The notes under the pieces: model-generated
What the model saw: the letters and a program-made list of their open reading frames with translations, nothing else
The model's database searches: none
What the model was told of the DNA's origin: nothing
Translations under genes and position numbers: made by a program
Assembly: GCA_022605955.1 (NCBI GenBank)
Contig: JAKCOZ010000007.1
Location: 10,483,501 to 10,547,500, forward strand
Length of the DNA: 64,000 nt
Direction of reading: 5' to 3'
Source: Rallus limicola
Taxonomy: Eukaryota > Chordata > Aves > Gruiformes > Rallidae
In this document: positions 47,896 through 59,929 of the stretch, in pieces
Layout of the letters: each line of letters begins with the position of its first letter
Numbering within the stretch: the first letter of the stretch is position 1

Positions 47896-48967
47896 TATAA
47901 CTTTCAGAGTTTCAATAATATATCTTCAGGCATTCCAAAATTGCTTCCAGTGTTTGTTTTCAACAGCCACAGCTCTTAACAGCTCATGGGAGGCTCTTTT
48001 CTGCAGTGTGAAATTCTGCTGGTGTTTGCACAGGTCATTATACCCACATCCAGATTCAGCTTCTCTTAAGGAGAATTTCACTTGGAAATTGTCAGGCAAA
48101 ATAGGATCCACTAATTGCCACACAATGACCAATAAATCAAATACAGAGAAAATACCTGCTTTCTGCCTCAACAGTCTGCTTCCATCCCAGGCTGCTTATG
48201 CCACACACAACTAAACAAAGTCCCAAGTGGCACTGACCAAGATCATGCATTCTCTGAAGCACAAAGCAGATTTCAGTAACTGTTTTCTGCTATAGCTGGC
48301 CCCAGCTATGGAGTTTATATGAGAGAAAAATTCACCATCTACAGATAAAGAGCATGCCTCAGTTTGCCCAGAAAGTCTCTCCTGTAACCATTTCAAACCC
48401 TCTTTATGTCTAGCTGGGTATTTGCAGTCTTGGGTTTTTAGGAAAATGAAGCAGGACAAAGTTTAAGCTTTCTAGTTTATGAAGAGTTAATTATAATTTC
48501 TTTTTATGCTTCTGCAAGACAGAGATTGAACCTTTTGGGTAAGATCTGTTCCGTGAAGACCTTGACATTCATGTCAAACGTAAAGCCTGAATGTTGGGCA
48601 AAGGGAATGTGCAAGAGGTTCTTTGATAGGTGCAGTTCCACGTCTGCCATCATTTCACTCTCACATCCTATTACAACATGGGGAAATGAAGTTTAATGAG
48701 TTTTTTAGATAACTCTTGCTACCTGTAGTTTATTCTATTTTAAGTTTGGAAAAATGTAAAGTTTAAATGGAACAGCCGTGTCTGGCTCTTTGGAGTTAAG
48801 TAGGCAATTAATAGAAACCAGCGCAATCTAAGCACCCTGCCTCAACATTCCCTGAGGCAAAGAGCTGCAGTGGTTGAGGATGCTCTGTTTTGCAGATGAG
48901 TTCTCTCACAGCAGTGTCAGCAAGAAAATGTTTGAACCTCAGCCACTGCAATGCCAGAGCAGACGTA
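47896..48967 (+). other. Unique sequence
   Basis: No gene is recognised. A minus-strand AATAAA (48729-48734) lies downstream of the exon-like segment that ends at 48968. Confidence 0.4.
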
Positions 48968-49209
48968 TCACTGTAAATCTTCATCAGAGATATGAACCAG
49001 TGTATTTGCACCAGACCATGAGCAAACGTTTTCTTCTTCCAGCTTCTCTATGGAAGTGTTGATTCTAGGCACCAGGGCAAGGTTGACATCTAGGGATGAC
49101 AGGACTGGATTTGCCAAAGCTTCTCTGTATGTGCTGTGCAGCCAGTGGGTGTAGGACTGGGTGGCATCATCTGTGGCAGGATGTTTGTTCAGGGACCTGC
49201 TCTGTACTT
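48968..49209 (-). CDS. Exon-like segment with stop codon, unknown gene
   Basis: On the minus strand a textbook acceptor (pyrimidine-rich stretch ending CTCTCTGCCAG, at 49210) precedes an open stretch of 79 codons that ends in TGA at 48968-48970. The phase is 1. The peptide is non-repetitive (for example ATDDATQSYTHWLHSTYREA, then LALVPRINTSIEKLEEEN, ending HISDEDLQ). An AATAAA lies about 240 bases beyond the stop. It could be a last coding exon. No family is recognised. Evidence against it is that the same frame stays open upstream through the supposed intron end to 49300, so a chance open frame is possible. Confidence 0.3.
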
Positions 49210-50635
49210 CTGGCAGAGAGTGGGAGTAGGAAAGGAAGGGCAGGTTCTTCTCTGAAGTCCACTGAACAACTGTCCATCTTTTCCATGCAAAAGGCAGCAC
49301 TTAACTCATCAACACACTGAAAGGGGATATTCTTGATTCAACCTTCCCATAAAGTGGCTTGTTTTACATGGGGTTTAAAAAGATTTCACATTAAGTTGAA
49401 CTAACAATTATTTGCCATGATGTGATGCAGCAGCCTTCTCCTTTCAGAGTCATTCATGCAGTTTTACCCTGAGCAACACATATAGATCCATCTGTCCTGT
49501 GGCCATAAGACTTCCCACAAATCCGGTAGGCATTCAGCTCTAATACCCTTCACATGAGGTTACTGGTTCAGCTTCTATCTATTGCTTAATCAATGAGAAA
49601 TAAAACTCCAGTCACTGGCAAACTGCTGTTTCAGCTAATAAAGGCTTGGTGGGCCTTCCCTGAGTATCCTAATTAATAATAATGAAATAATGTAAGTAGA
49701 TCTGATATATTTGGAAGGTTTTTTGGTTTTTTTTTTCCCTTTCACCAAAATGGGAACTCAGTAATGTCTGTAGTTTTATTCAACACTGAATTACTCTTTA
49801 ATTGGAACTCATTGCCTGAGCAGATATTCATAACTGCAGCTCTCCCCATGCCCAGTTTAGGGGGAAAACTTTAACATCACTACCAGCAAGGCTGCAACGT
49901 TTGCTGTGACAGACTGGAAGATACTTAAATCCATCCCTGGGCAGAGACAGGTTTAATACAAACCCTTTTACCTTAGTGGGTGTTTTTAACTGGTGGTGTC
50001 ACCCCTTCTCTAGACTGATGAAGGTAATAGTAGCAGGGTCAGTCTGTGCCTGTAGCAGGCTGTAAAGGGACAGGCAGCAACCTTACAAACATAATACCAA
50101 ATAACAAATGCCAGTAATCTACTGTGTATTTCTGTTCCCTGTACCTCTGCCCCAAGGAGAGCACTGAGCTCTGCTGTGTGCTGCATAGATCTCTGCCTGG
50201 GACCTAAGCACACAATAGTAATATTAACAGAGACAATTTGGGGAGTCTGCTCTAAAACAGCTGGATTCCCATCTCCTGAGGACCTGAAGATTAAATGGCT
50301 ACTGGAGAGCTGGAAACATTGGAGGTCTGTTGAGACAGGTGAGCGTGCTTCTACCTTCCCTGCAAGCAGCAGTTTCTAATGAGCTTCCAGAAGGGGTTAA
50401 ATGGAAAGAAAGACCTGCAGTGACACAGATGTAAGGGCTCTTACAGGAACATTGCTCAGTGGCAGATTGATCTCTCGATGAGGCAGCAGTGAAATATCTT
50501 ATGTTGCTTAACGTTTCTATGGTTTGAAAATATGCAAGAAGCTATAATGCCTTCCAAAGAAAACCCAATTAGAGTAATACCCTTGATGGTTATAGTCTAG
50601 GAAACATATTTATTAGAGTTTTCCTGTGTCCTTAC
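49210..50635 (+). other. Unique sequence between two exon-like segments
   Basis: No gene or repeat is recognised. A T-rich tract lies at 49719-49740. Confidence 0.4.
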
Positions 50636-50829
50636 CTAGAGCATTTTTTCCCTGCTCTCTTCTGGGGAGAAGCATCTCTGTGGTAAAACGTGCATCTCTC
50701 TGAATAAGCCTGATAAAATCCTTTTTAGTTAGTGGCTGAATTATATCCTTTATAATGTGGTGTGCAAGCATTGAGACACTTTTCACATGGTTTCCAGTCA
50801 TGCCCATTAGAAATACCTTTTTTTTCAGG
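50636..50829 (-). CDS. Exon-like segment with strong donor, unknown gene
   Basis: On the minus strand an open frame ends in a consensus donor (CTCTAG/GTAAGG, GT at 50635-50634), phase 1. This is compatible in phase with the acceptor at 49210. The encoded peptide is charged and non-repetitive (HIIKDIIQPLTKKDFIRLIQ, then DARFTTEMLLPRREQG). The 5' boundary is unclear: AG sites near 50829 and 50840-50865 are possible acceptors with weak pyrimidine tracts. No domain is recognised. It may be part of the same transcript as the 48968-49209 segment. Confidence 0.28.
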
Positions 50830-53800
50830 AAAACCTGTTTTGTCCTCTGCAGAGGTCTGCCATTCCATGGTCAACGGGGTAAATGGAGAAGTGGCAACTG
50901 CCCTTGGGTAAGGCCTGGATCTCAGCACAAGCTTTCACAGAAGTACCACAGATGGAGGAGTTAGAGAAATCACATACAGTGCATCAACACAAGACAAAGA
51001 TGACCTTCTTTCAGCCAGTTTCTCACAGAATACGGTAGCTGGATGACTCTCAGCCATGTACTCAGGCTTGTTATCTATTCCTCCTGCATATGAAACTCCA
51101 CTGAGCTACAGCAGTTGCTGACAGTACTTTATTTCCTATTATTTTAGACTTTTTTCCCTCTTGCTCTCCTGTTAAAGGTTATGTATACTGCACAAGCCAA
51201 ACCAACCTGGTGTGTAGAAAGAGCATTTGGCTGGAGGGTCACTGCTTGGGCATGGTCTGCTCAAACCAATGTTTCAAGCTCAAGCAGAAGAAGCAGGCAG
51301 GCAAAGAGCAGCTGGAAAATCTTCCTGGTGCATGTTTCTGAAGGTTCAGACATGAACATGTCTGAACATATCTGTATTGCCATTCTGAGCAATCATGTAT
51401 GAAGAAGCATGGCCAGTTCTAGGCAAAGGGAGCTCTTGCTAGTAAACTTGTAATGGTCAAATACCTGCAAACCACAAGTTTTTGACCTGGTGTAGGTGCT
51501 ACCAGGAGAGGTGAAAGGTCGCCTGAGGCAGCAGAAGGTAGGGGAGAGGATGAACCCACAAACTGCTGACCTTCTCCCATCCCATACACTGTATTTCAAT
51601 GACATCCCTCTCCCCTTTTCTCTTCAAGGTGATTGGTGGCCAAAGCAGACTGTGGTCTCCCAGCCCTGAGGAGGTAAATTCAGCTTGGATTGTCACTCTG
51701 GGAAACCTTCAGTTTGCTCAAGAAGGATCCTTTTCACCTGGTAGCGTTAGATGGAATCACCTTTAATTCCTCTAACTTTGCTTACATGTACCTTCCCAAC
51801 ATTTTGTTTCCCTTCTTTTTGGCTCTTCTATGCTGTGTGAACTGTACAGCACCATTCAGTTCTCCTGAAAAAACCCTCAACATGGAGCAACTAGGTGGTC
51901 ATGTATGTACCAAAATGAAAGTTGGGAAAGATGTGTTTCAATTTTCAGAAAGTTTCCATTACTCTGTCAGAGCAAACCCCTATTGGAAACTGGTTGCACT
52001 AGCCTTGTCCTTGGTTTGTTGAATTAATAAAAGCAACTAATTGGGAAATATCTCTGGTGCCTACATCATCCTGTAGCCACTGTATTACATCTTTGCAAAG
52101 TAGGCATTAGATGCTAATATGCAGGCAGAATAAAGGGCCATTACTCTGACTGCAGTGAGCTCCACGCTTGTTTTACTATGTTCTAAATTTCTGCATGTGG
52201 CAATATCAAATCCACTTCTTTTGCTGTAGATATTTAAGTACAGTTTAAAGAAATCAGAAAAATGACAGTTTTGTCAAAAGGCAAGACTCTGCTTTAAATA
52301 CATGGGAAAGGACTGAGTGACAGTTCTGACACTGTTATCTATTCTTTTAAGTACCTAATGCCTCTTCTCAGTGAAATCAATAGCAATAATATTTTCCTCC
52401 TTCTACATTTTGTATGGATCACATGCCAAAAGCATATGATGTGCTTTACTTCAGGGTTTTTTTCATTAGTATCTGCAATGTAATCTTTAAAGTCAACAGT
52501 AGTCTGGAAATAGGATGTACAGTCTCATCTAAATATCTTTACTCATCAACAGAATACAGAATTGGACAGGATTCTGATTTATTAATTTGCTTTATCCACA
52601 TGGATAGCTCTTCTCTTTGCAACAGTACTTCAGATATCATGCATTGGAATGGTTACTCTTTTGGAGCTTATTCTGTTTTTCAGAGCAAAGGCAGTTCTTT
52701 ATTAAAAAAACAAGCAAAACATTAAAATGTGGTTTTTTTTAGGATGACAACCGCATTTCTTGTCATAGCAAAACATGTTTAAGGCAGGTCAAGCTTCAAG
52801 TTTAAACTAATTGGTAATATTCTTTCATATTAGTTATGGACTGTCACAGTCAAAATCTGTTTGTTTATATTAGTATATTTTCCATCCCTCAACTTCTCAT
52901 GGCAATTTATGTAAATTTTGATGACAGAGTTTTTCAGAAAACCTACTAAATACACCTCTGAGCAGGTCTTAAATGTGGATATAGTCTCAAACTAATTATA
53001 AGAAATAGAAAACTAAAAATATAACATTAGGTCATTGTCTTTAAGTTAGCAATGCCAATAGCTTTAACTTATCCCTTAAAAGTCTTGGAACTGGGAGTGA
53101 TAGGGATTGATGAACTTAATTGGGTCCAGAAGACTCCTAAAGGCTTTCCATATGTTTCTCATGAAAAAAACCAACAAATCTTGACTATTCCTGCTGTGCA
53201 ACAGTCATAAAAGGTAAGTATGTAGAGTTCCTTCTGCTCTGGAAAGGTTTCTGAAGACCATATTCTACTGATGGAAGCATAAAGTACCTGATACTGCCCT
53301 TACTCCAAGTTTATGCTGATGTAAATAAAGTCCTGGATAATCCCTGCAGCATAAAGCATGTCTAAATGGAACCTGGAATAAAGACTCAAATAAGTCTTTC
53401 CTCCTGTCTAACTTACTAGGACAATTCTCCATTAATATTCAGTTTGGATTACTCAGCATATTGTTCAAAGAACTTATTTCTTAATTGCACTCATTAGAAA
53501 CTGTCGTGACTTTACAGCATTATATGAAAGATGGAAAGTTAATACATGTTTCAGTTGTGCAGAGTTCAAAAGTAAGACCACCTCAGTGACATCATAGGCA
53601 TCCATCAGATGAGTGAAGCAAGATAAACGATGGCATGGAATATTATGTGCTTAAGTGCCACCACCCCATCCGTAAACTAAGGAGAATTCATTACAAAGAT
53701 ACTAGAGAAAAGCAGATTACCTTGGATTTATGGCAAGCTAAATCTGGTTTTGCTTATTGTCTGTTTGTTTGTTTTCAAAGTCCTTACAAATGAACAGCAA

Positions 53801-54221
53801 TTATCTTCTTTATTGTGCTTTTATAGTTTTCCCCTCTCCATGAAGTTGAAAAGATTAGTATTAGAAACCTAATTCAGATCTGATCCAGTCTGTTGAGCTG
53901 CTTTTTGAAACACCTGAGTTTGAAGCAGGGAAACTTCTTCATCTGCATTCTCACACACCTAGCAAGCATCAATGGGTCACATAGGAGAAGATTCTCAAGT
54001 AAGCACTGATTATATATTTCCTTTAACTTGTATGATTTTCCTGGAAGTGTTTAGCAATGACCTTCTGAAAATTATAAAGGAAGGCTGGGAGACATTGTGG
54101 TAGGGGATGTGTATCTGAGTCAACAAACAGAAATAGTCTGGAGAAGGAGAGGAGGAGGAAAATATATTGCACCTAGACAAGAGGTGCAAACAGAGGTGAG
54201 TTAAGCGTCCAACGTGAGATG
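50830..54221 (+). other. 3.4 kb unique AT-rich stretch
   Basis: No gene is recognised. Plus-strand frames at 51690-52022 and 52414-52725 exceed 100 codons but have no domain or splice context. No known repeat was seen. Confidence 0.4.
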
Positions 54222-54226
54222 GCATG

Positions 54227-55537
54227 TGTGGTGGTTTGACCCTGGCTGGAGGCCAGATGCCCACAAGAGCAACTCCATCACTCCCCTTTTCATCTGAACA
54301 GGAGAGAAAATATATATTGAGAGGCCCCTTTTCTCCGCTCTTGTGACACCTCACCTGGAATACTGTGTCCAGTTCTGGAGTCCCCAACATAAGAAGGACA
54401 TGGAACTGTTGGAACAAGTTCAGAAGAGGGCCAGGAAGATTGGAGGCCTGGAGCATCTCTCCTATGAAGACAGGGTGAGAGAGTTGGGGCTGTTCAGCCT
54501 GGAGAAGAGAAGGCTCAGGGAAGACCTTATAGTGGCCTTTCAGTACCTGAAGGGGCTTACAAGAAAGCTGGGGAGGCACATTTTAGAAGGCCATGGTAGT
54601 GATGAGGGGGAATGGTTTAAATTGGAAGGGGGTAGATTTATATTGGATATTAGGAATAAATTCTTCACTCTGAGGGTGGAGAGGCACTGGAAGAGCTTGA
54701 CCAGGGAGGTGGGTGGTTGCCCCCGTCCTTGGAGGTGTTCAAGGCCAGGTTGGATGGGGCTTTGAGCAGCCTGGTCTAGTAAGAGGTGTCTCTACCCATG
54801 GCAGGGGGGTTGGAACATGATGATCTTGAAGGTCTCTTCCAACCCAACCCATTCTATGATTCTACGAGTCCTTTCCCACAGGGCTTCAGCTCCTCACCAG
54901 CTGCCCCAGCATGGGTCACTTCTGTGGGGTGTAGTCATAAATCATGCAATGTCTCTCAGTTTCTCAGACCCAGACTGCTCCAATCTGGTCCCCCACAGTC
55001 ACAAGCTCCCCCAAGAAAGCCTCCTCTGGTGTGGGCCCCTCTCCATGGGCTGCAGATCCTTCCAGGAGCTTGCTCTAACGCGGGTCACAGTGTCTTCCTT
55101 ATGCCTCCACCCACTCCAGCATGGGGTGTCTCCACAGGCTGCAGGTGGGGTCTCTGCTCTCCATCATCTTCTATGTGCTGCAGGGGGACACCTGCTCCAC
55201 CATGGGTTTCTCCACAGGCTGCAGGGAATCTCTCTCTCTGGCATCAGGGCTCCTCCTTCCCCACTTCTTCCCTGGCCTTGGTGTCTGCACAGTTTCTTAC
55301 AGCTTCTCACACCCTTCTCCAGCAGCAGAAAGCAGCTGATAGCATTTTTTTTTTCTCCTAAATGTGATTCCCAGAGGCACTATGATCATCACTGATGGGC
55401 TCGGCCTTGGTCAGCAGCAGGTCCGGCCTTGATCCCGGCTGGTATTTTCTGTGTCAGGCCCAGGGGAAGCTTCTTCCTGCTTCTCACAGAAGCCACCCCC
55501 GTCCTTCACCAGAACCCAGCCACACAAAACCACAACA
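54227..55537 (-). mobile_element. Solo LTR with target-site duplication, interrupted by CR1
   Basis: Minus-strand LTR with TG...CA ends (TGTGGTGG at 54227, CCACAACA ending at 55537) flanked by a perfect 5-base direct repeat gcatg (54222-54226 and 55538-55542). The left part (54227-54335) matches the 3' end of the family at 22.7 kb (tggtttgaccctggctggaggccag). The right part (54869-55537) shows the reverse of the 'ccatggtggagca' units. The 5' end differs from the 40.8 kb copy, so it is a related subfamily. A CR1 splits it at 54336-54868. Confidence 0.85.
54336..54868 (+). mobile_element. CR1 LINE inserted in LTR
   Basis: A plus-strand CR1 of about 530 bases runs from 'gacacctcacctggaatactgtgtccag' through 'gttcagcctggagaagagaaggctcaggg' to 'cccattctatgattctacgag'. 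A 140-codon open frame (54343-54765) is the remnant of the ORF2 C-terminus plus 3' UTR and is not a gene. It is younger than the LTR it interrupts. Confidence 0.93.
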
Positions 55538-55542
55538 GCATG

Positions 55543-57839
55543 CAGTACCAGTATTTCTCAGAGCATCCAACCCATGCACCAGCATTCTCAGACCAGGTTA
55601 AATCATAAGTAAGTGATTTCAGAGTGAAAATTCCAACTCTTCATTTGATCAGATATTGGTAAAGTACAAATATATATATAATGTAAAGATACATTATACA
55701 TATCCTTCCTTACATACAATGTAAGGAAGTGTGTGAGTGGAGAGGGCAGGTATAGGAAAACCATTATCACGAAATATTAGTTTCTTTTGAAAGAACCTTG
55801 CTGAACCTTGTAGAATGTTTTGGTGGCTCAGGAAGAGGATTGCGATGCCCTCTGATCCAGGTCATTGAATGTGTTTCTGTGCAAAACTGGGAGCCTACAG
55901 ACAACTTTTGAAGTCAGAAAGCCTGATCACTGACCTCTGTGCTGGTAAGGCGTACATAGGTCATGTGCTGATACAAGAGGTCCTGGCTGGAAAGGAGCTT
56001 CTTACTCTTGTTAGCGTTCTACCATCTAGATGCTGGAAGGTGTTCACTGAGGTCCATCAGAGTAAACTTAATTTCAGTAATCCCTGCTGATGCACAGTTA
56101 AGAACTTTAAAGAAATGCTGTAAATTGCAGCAGTCTGTCAACTGCTGTAAATTATATCTAAGCTGGGCTGGATCAATACAATCCAAAGTGTCCTTATATT
56201 CTGCTCTTTCCTACACCAGGAAGAGGCTCTAGTACTTGCTGTTATTCTTCTCTCTTAAATAAAGATATCATGACACAGAGAAATAGGATATTTTCACTAA
56301 GACATATAGCATGGAAACCCTTACCTATCTATTTATCCAGTCACATCTAAACCTGTACATGTTCTCTGCTTGGCTATGGCTGCAGCCAGTCCCCTCATCT
56401 CCACCCCATACTGAGGTGTCCTCAGTTCGGCAGTTTAAGTTCTCACTGATGAACAGAAATGTTGCTGTTCCCTATTAAGGTTTGTTGTACGTGAGGAATA
56501 AAATCTCTTGCCTGTAATATTCTGGCAATGAGTACTTTTGGAGATTGATTAAATGCTTCAGCTTTGCTTGGTCTATTAATCTCAGCAGCCATTTATTGCT
56601 TCGTATACTACAGTGCATTGGGGATTATCCCTTAAGCACTGTGTGTAGAAAGCATGTAGCAGTGAGATACAAATCTTCTGTCTTGGAAATGCTTCTCTGG
56701 AAATGAAGAAAAGGCACCGTCAGTAAAAAAACAGGATAGTTTATATTGGCACTGGATGCCTCAACCTTTTGTCAGCAGTACTGTAAACTCCCATTTCCTG
56801 CATCAAACAAGCAATACTAATTCAGAATCTGTGGCATAACCTAGCGTACCGCTGCTGCTACACCTCTCTACTTGCCTCTTAATTTCCAGTGGTGCCCGAG
56901 TCAGTGAGAAAGGGACTTAAGAGGAGATGAGTGGTTGCTGTTGTGTATTGGCTGGAACATCCAGGCTCCTACTGCAGTGAACTGCTACTGCCGCCTGCAA
57001 ACACTGTAGGTAGTACTATTCTGCATATTAAGCACATGCTTAAAGCTAATACATGCATCCTTGTGGACTAAGCAAACATATATCAACTGTGCTAGCAATG
57101 AGGCTACCAACATGAATAAACCAAACCCTAAGAAGTCTCTTATTTCATTCACCCTGAGTCTTTGACTACTTTTTTCTTCTGTCTTGCAAAAAATTGCTGC
57201 TTCAATGGAGATATTCCCATCTATGACAGCAGAGGGGCGGGCTCTTTGCTGCTTAGCCACTGAAATCATCTCAGGACTGTCACTGTCTAAATCTTTTACT
57301 TGGTTGGTTGCTTAATACTGGCTTCTCTTTCATTTCAGTAACATAAAACCAAATAGGCCTATGCATCAGGAACTAATTACCTCTGCACAAAGTGTATAGA
57401 ATAGTTGACCAGGCCGTATTTACCTTTCCATTTATTTGAATGGGCTTGTACAGCAGTTCTTTTAGAGAGCTTAATAGCCAATGAGCAATGAGGCACATGT
57501 GGAGAGAGCAGAGAGAATGTGACCAGAGTTTTTTGATGCTCATTGCTTTCTGACTTTTCTGCTTTAACATGTCAGCACTCAGATGTGTCTATTTATTCTC
57601 ATCCATTCTCCCTTTGGGCACACCCAAATCCCTGAATCATTGCCTTGCTAGCTGAACAGAGTGTTTTGCCTACCCTACCTCCAGCCTGTGTTTTGTGCAA
57701 AGCACAAACCTCCCATGATCATTCCCAAGAGCAAAGAAGTTTAGGTCACCTTTTCCCTGTTCTCATACCAGTGACCCAGCATGCACCTCCGTAGTTTCAT
57801 GGGTCATAGAAGAGTATATGTACTAAGAAACCTCAGAGA
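55543..57839 (+). other. Unique sequence, weak exon candidate on minus strand
   Basis: No gene is recognised with confidence. On the minus strand the frame at about 57165-57290 encodes a coding-like peptide (DSDSPEMISVAKQQRARPSA) ending near a donor-like CTCAG/GGTGAA, but no good acceptor is visible. A TA-rich patch and a small hairpin lie at 55665-55729. Confidence 0.3.
55705..55729. repeat. Perfect 11-base hairpin
   Basis: CTTCCTTACAT (55705-55715), 3-base loop, ATGTAAGGAAG (55719-55729), next to a (TA)n-like stretch. Confidence 0.8.
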
Positions 57840-59349
57840 GAATCTGGAGGAAGACATACCCCCAAAATTTCCCAAGATTTTGAGCAGCACCACAGGTCAC
57901 TGAAAACAATGGGATGAAAAAAAGTGGCTAAATCACTCTCCATCATATTTGAGAAGTCATGGCAGTCTGGTGAAGTTCCCACTAACTGAAAAAGAGGAAA
58001 CATAACCTCCATTTTTTAAAAAGGAAAAAGGAAGATCCCAAAATCTACAGGCTGGTCACTCTCACCTCTGTGCCTGGCAAGATCATGAAGCAGATCCTCC
58101 TGGAATGGAAACTATGATAAGAAGGAAAATGGAAAACAAGGACGGCCAACATGTCTTCACTAAAGGCAAATCATGCCTGAAAGAATTGATGACATAATAC
58201 AGTGGGATTACAGGATTGGTGGATAACCAATGAACTGATGTCATCTATCTGGACTTGTGCAAAGCATTTGGCACTGTTCCACATGACATCTTTGTCTCTA
58301 AATTGCAAAGGCATGGATTTCATGAATGGACCACTGTATGGATAAGGAATTGGATGGATGCTTGGACTCAAAGGGTTGTGGTCAAAAGCTTGATGTCCAA
58401 GTTAAGACCAGCGAGAAGTAGTGTTCCTTAGGGATCAGTATTGGGATTGGCACTGTTTAACATCTTTGTCAGTGACATGAACAGTGGGATCAAGTGCAGC
58501 CTCCAGAAGTTTGCCAACAAGTTGTGTGGTATGGTCAACATGCTGGATGGAAGGGATGCCATCCAGAGGGACCTTGACAGGCTTGAGAGATGGGCCTGTG
58601 CAAATCACGTAAAATTAAATGAAGCCAAGTACAAGGTCCTGCACATGGGTCAGAACAGTCCAAAGAACATCTACGGGCTGGGTGCAGAATGTATTGAGAG
58701 CAGCCCTGAGGAAAAGGACTTGTACTTATCAGTGGACAAAAAGCCAACATGAGCCAGCAATGCACAATCAGCTCAGAAAACCAACTGTATCCTGAGCTGC
58801 ATCAAAGTCAGTGTGACCAGCAGGTTGACAGAAGTATGACTGTCCCTCTCTACTCTGCTCTGGTGAGACCCCACCTGGAGTACTGCATCCAGCTCTGGGG
58901 CCCCAGCATAAGAAGGGTATTGATCTGTTGGAGTGAGTCCAGAAGAGGGCATGAAGATGATTCAAGGGCTGGAGCACCATAAAGACAGACAGAGTTTGTT
59001 CAGCCTAGAGAAGAGAAGGCTCTGGGGAGACCTTATGGCAGCCTTCTAGTACCTGAAGGGGCCTACAGGAAAGGTGTAGGTACTGTTTACAAGGAAATGT
59101 AGTGATGGAAAAAGGGGTGATGGGTTTAAACTACAAGAGGGTAGATTTATTAGACATTAGGAAGTAAGTCTTCCCTGTGAGAGCGGTAAGGCCTTGTCAC
59201 AGGCTGCCCAGAGAAGCTGTGGCTGCCCCCTTCCTGGTAGTGTTCAAGGCCAGGTTGGATCAGGCTTTGGGCACCCTGGTCTAGTGGAGGGTGTCCCTGC
59301 CCATGGCAGGGGGGTTGGAATGCGTTGATCTTTGAGGTTCCATTCAAGC
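57840..59349 (+). mobile_element. CR1 LINE with ORF2 remnant
   Basis: The longest CR1 in the window, about 1.5 kb. It retains the C-terminal half of the ORF2 reverse transcriptase: motif A-like [15 protein letters not shown] (about 58230-58285), a 103-codon open frame (58441-58752) with LFNIFVSDMNSG and QRDLDRLERWA, then the ORF2 tail and 3' UTR. The catalytic FADD box expected after 'LQK' reads FANK, so both aspartates are lost. Several stops also occur. The 3' end is cut at 59349 by the following LTR. Confidence 0.92.
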
Positions 59350-59621
59350 TGTCGTGGTTTCACCCCAGCTTGGGCCGAGATCCAGTCAGTACCGATCTCC
59401 TTGTAATTAATTAGAACCAACTAGACATTGTGAGCTTCCCCATGTGTTTATTTCCAGGAAAATATCATTTGATAGTCTGAAGTCATTCAGCCATCACTGG
59501 TCATCCCAACTTTGCTGCAACATCCTCTCCAACCAATCTCCATTTCTGACTGCGCAAGGTAAATTAGTAGAAACTAAGATAATTAATACATGTAACAGGC
59601 ATAAAGCCAAAACATGACACA
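59350..59621 (-). mobile_element. Short LTR, minus strand
   Basis: It begins TGTCGTGGTTTCACCCCAGC and ends CATGACACA. Read on the minus strand it starts TGTGTCATGTTTTGGC, a known style of avian LTR start. At about 270 bases it is much shorter than the other LTRs, so it may have an internal deletion. It lies exactly where the CR1 3' end is lost. No target-site duplication is visible. Confidence 0.5.
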
Positions 59622-59929
59622 CTGGGGAACGGACAAAATGCATGTTACAAATGGAATTTTTGAGTTACCAATTTATTAGGGTCTTTTTTTTTTTAAGTCA
59701 ATGAGCATGTAAACAAGAATGATTTATTTGATGTAGTATACTTTGATTGCTAAAGTTTCAAAAAGCTTCTCAAAGAAGCTAAGCTTCTTGAAAAGAGAGA
59801 AGGTGTCCTAATAGACTGTCACACCCAACCCTCGGTTAAAAAGTGGGAAATACAAGACAGGAATAAATGGCCAGGTTTTGCAGCAGAGGGTCTATTACTA
59901 TAGAAATATATGCTAGGGCTTGTGCTGTA

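Noticed and set aside
52414..52725. 103-codon plus-strand frame
   Set aside because: AT-rich unique sequence with no domain, Kozak context or splice signal that stands out.
54010..54765. Frames of 189 codons (minus) and 140 codons (plus)
   Set aside because: They cross the LTR/CR1 junctions and encode CR1 ORF2-tail or antisense CR1 peptides, not a host gene.
54786..55395. Two overlapping plus-strand frames of about 190 codons
   Set aside because: Antisense translation of the LTR at 54227-55537. There is no domain and the frames overlap each other.
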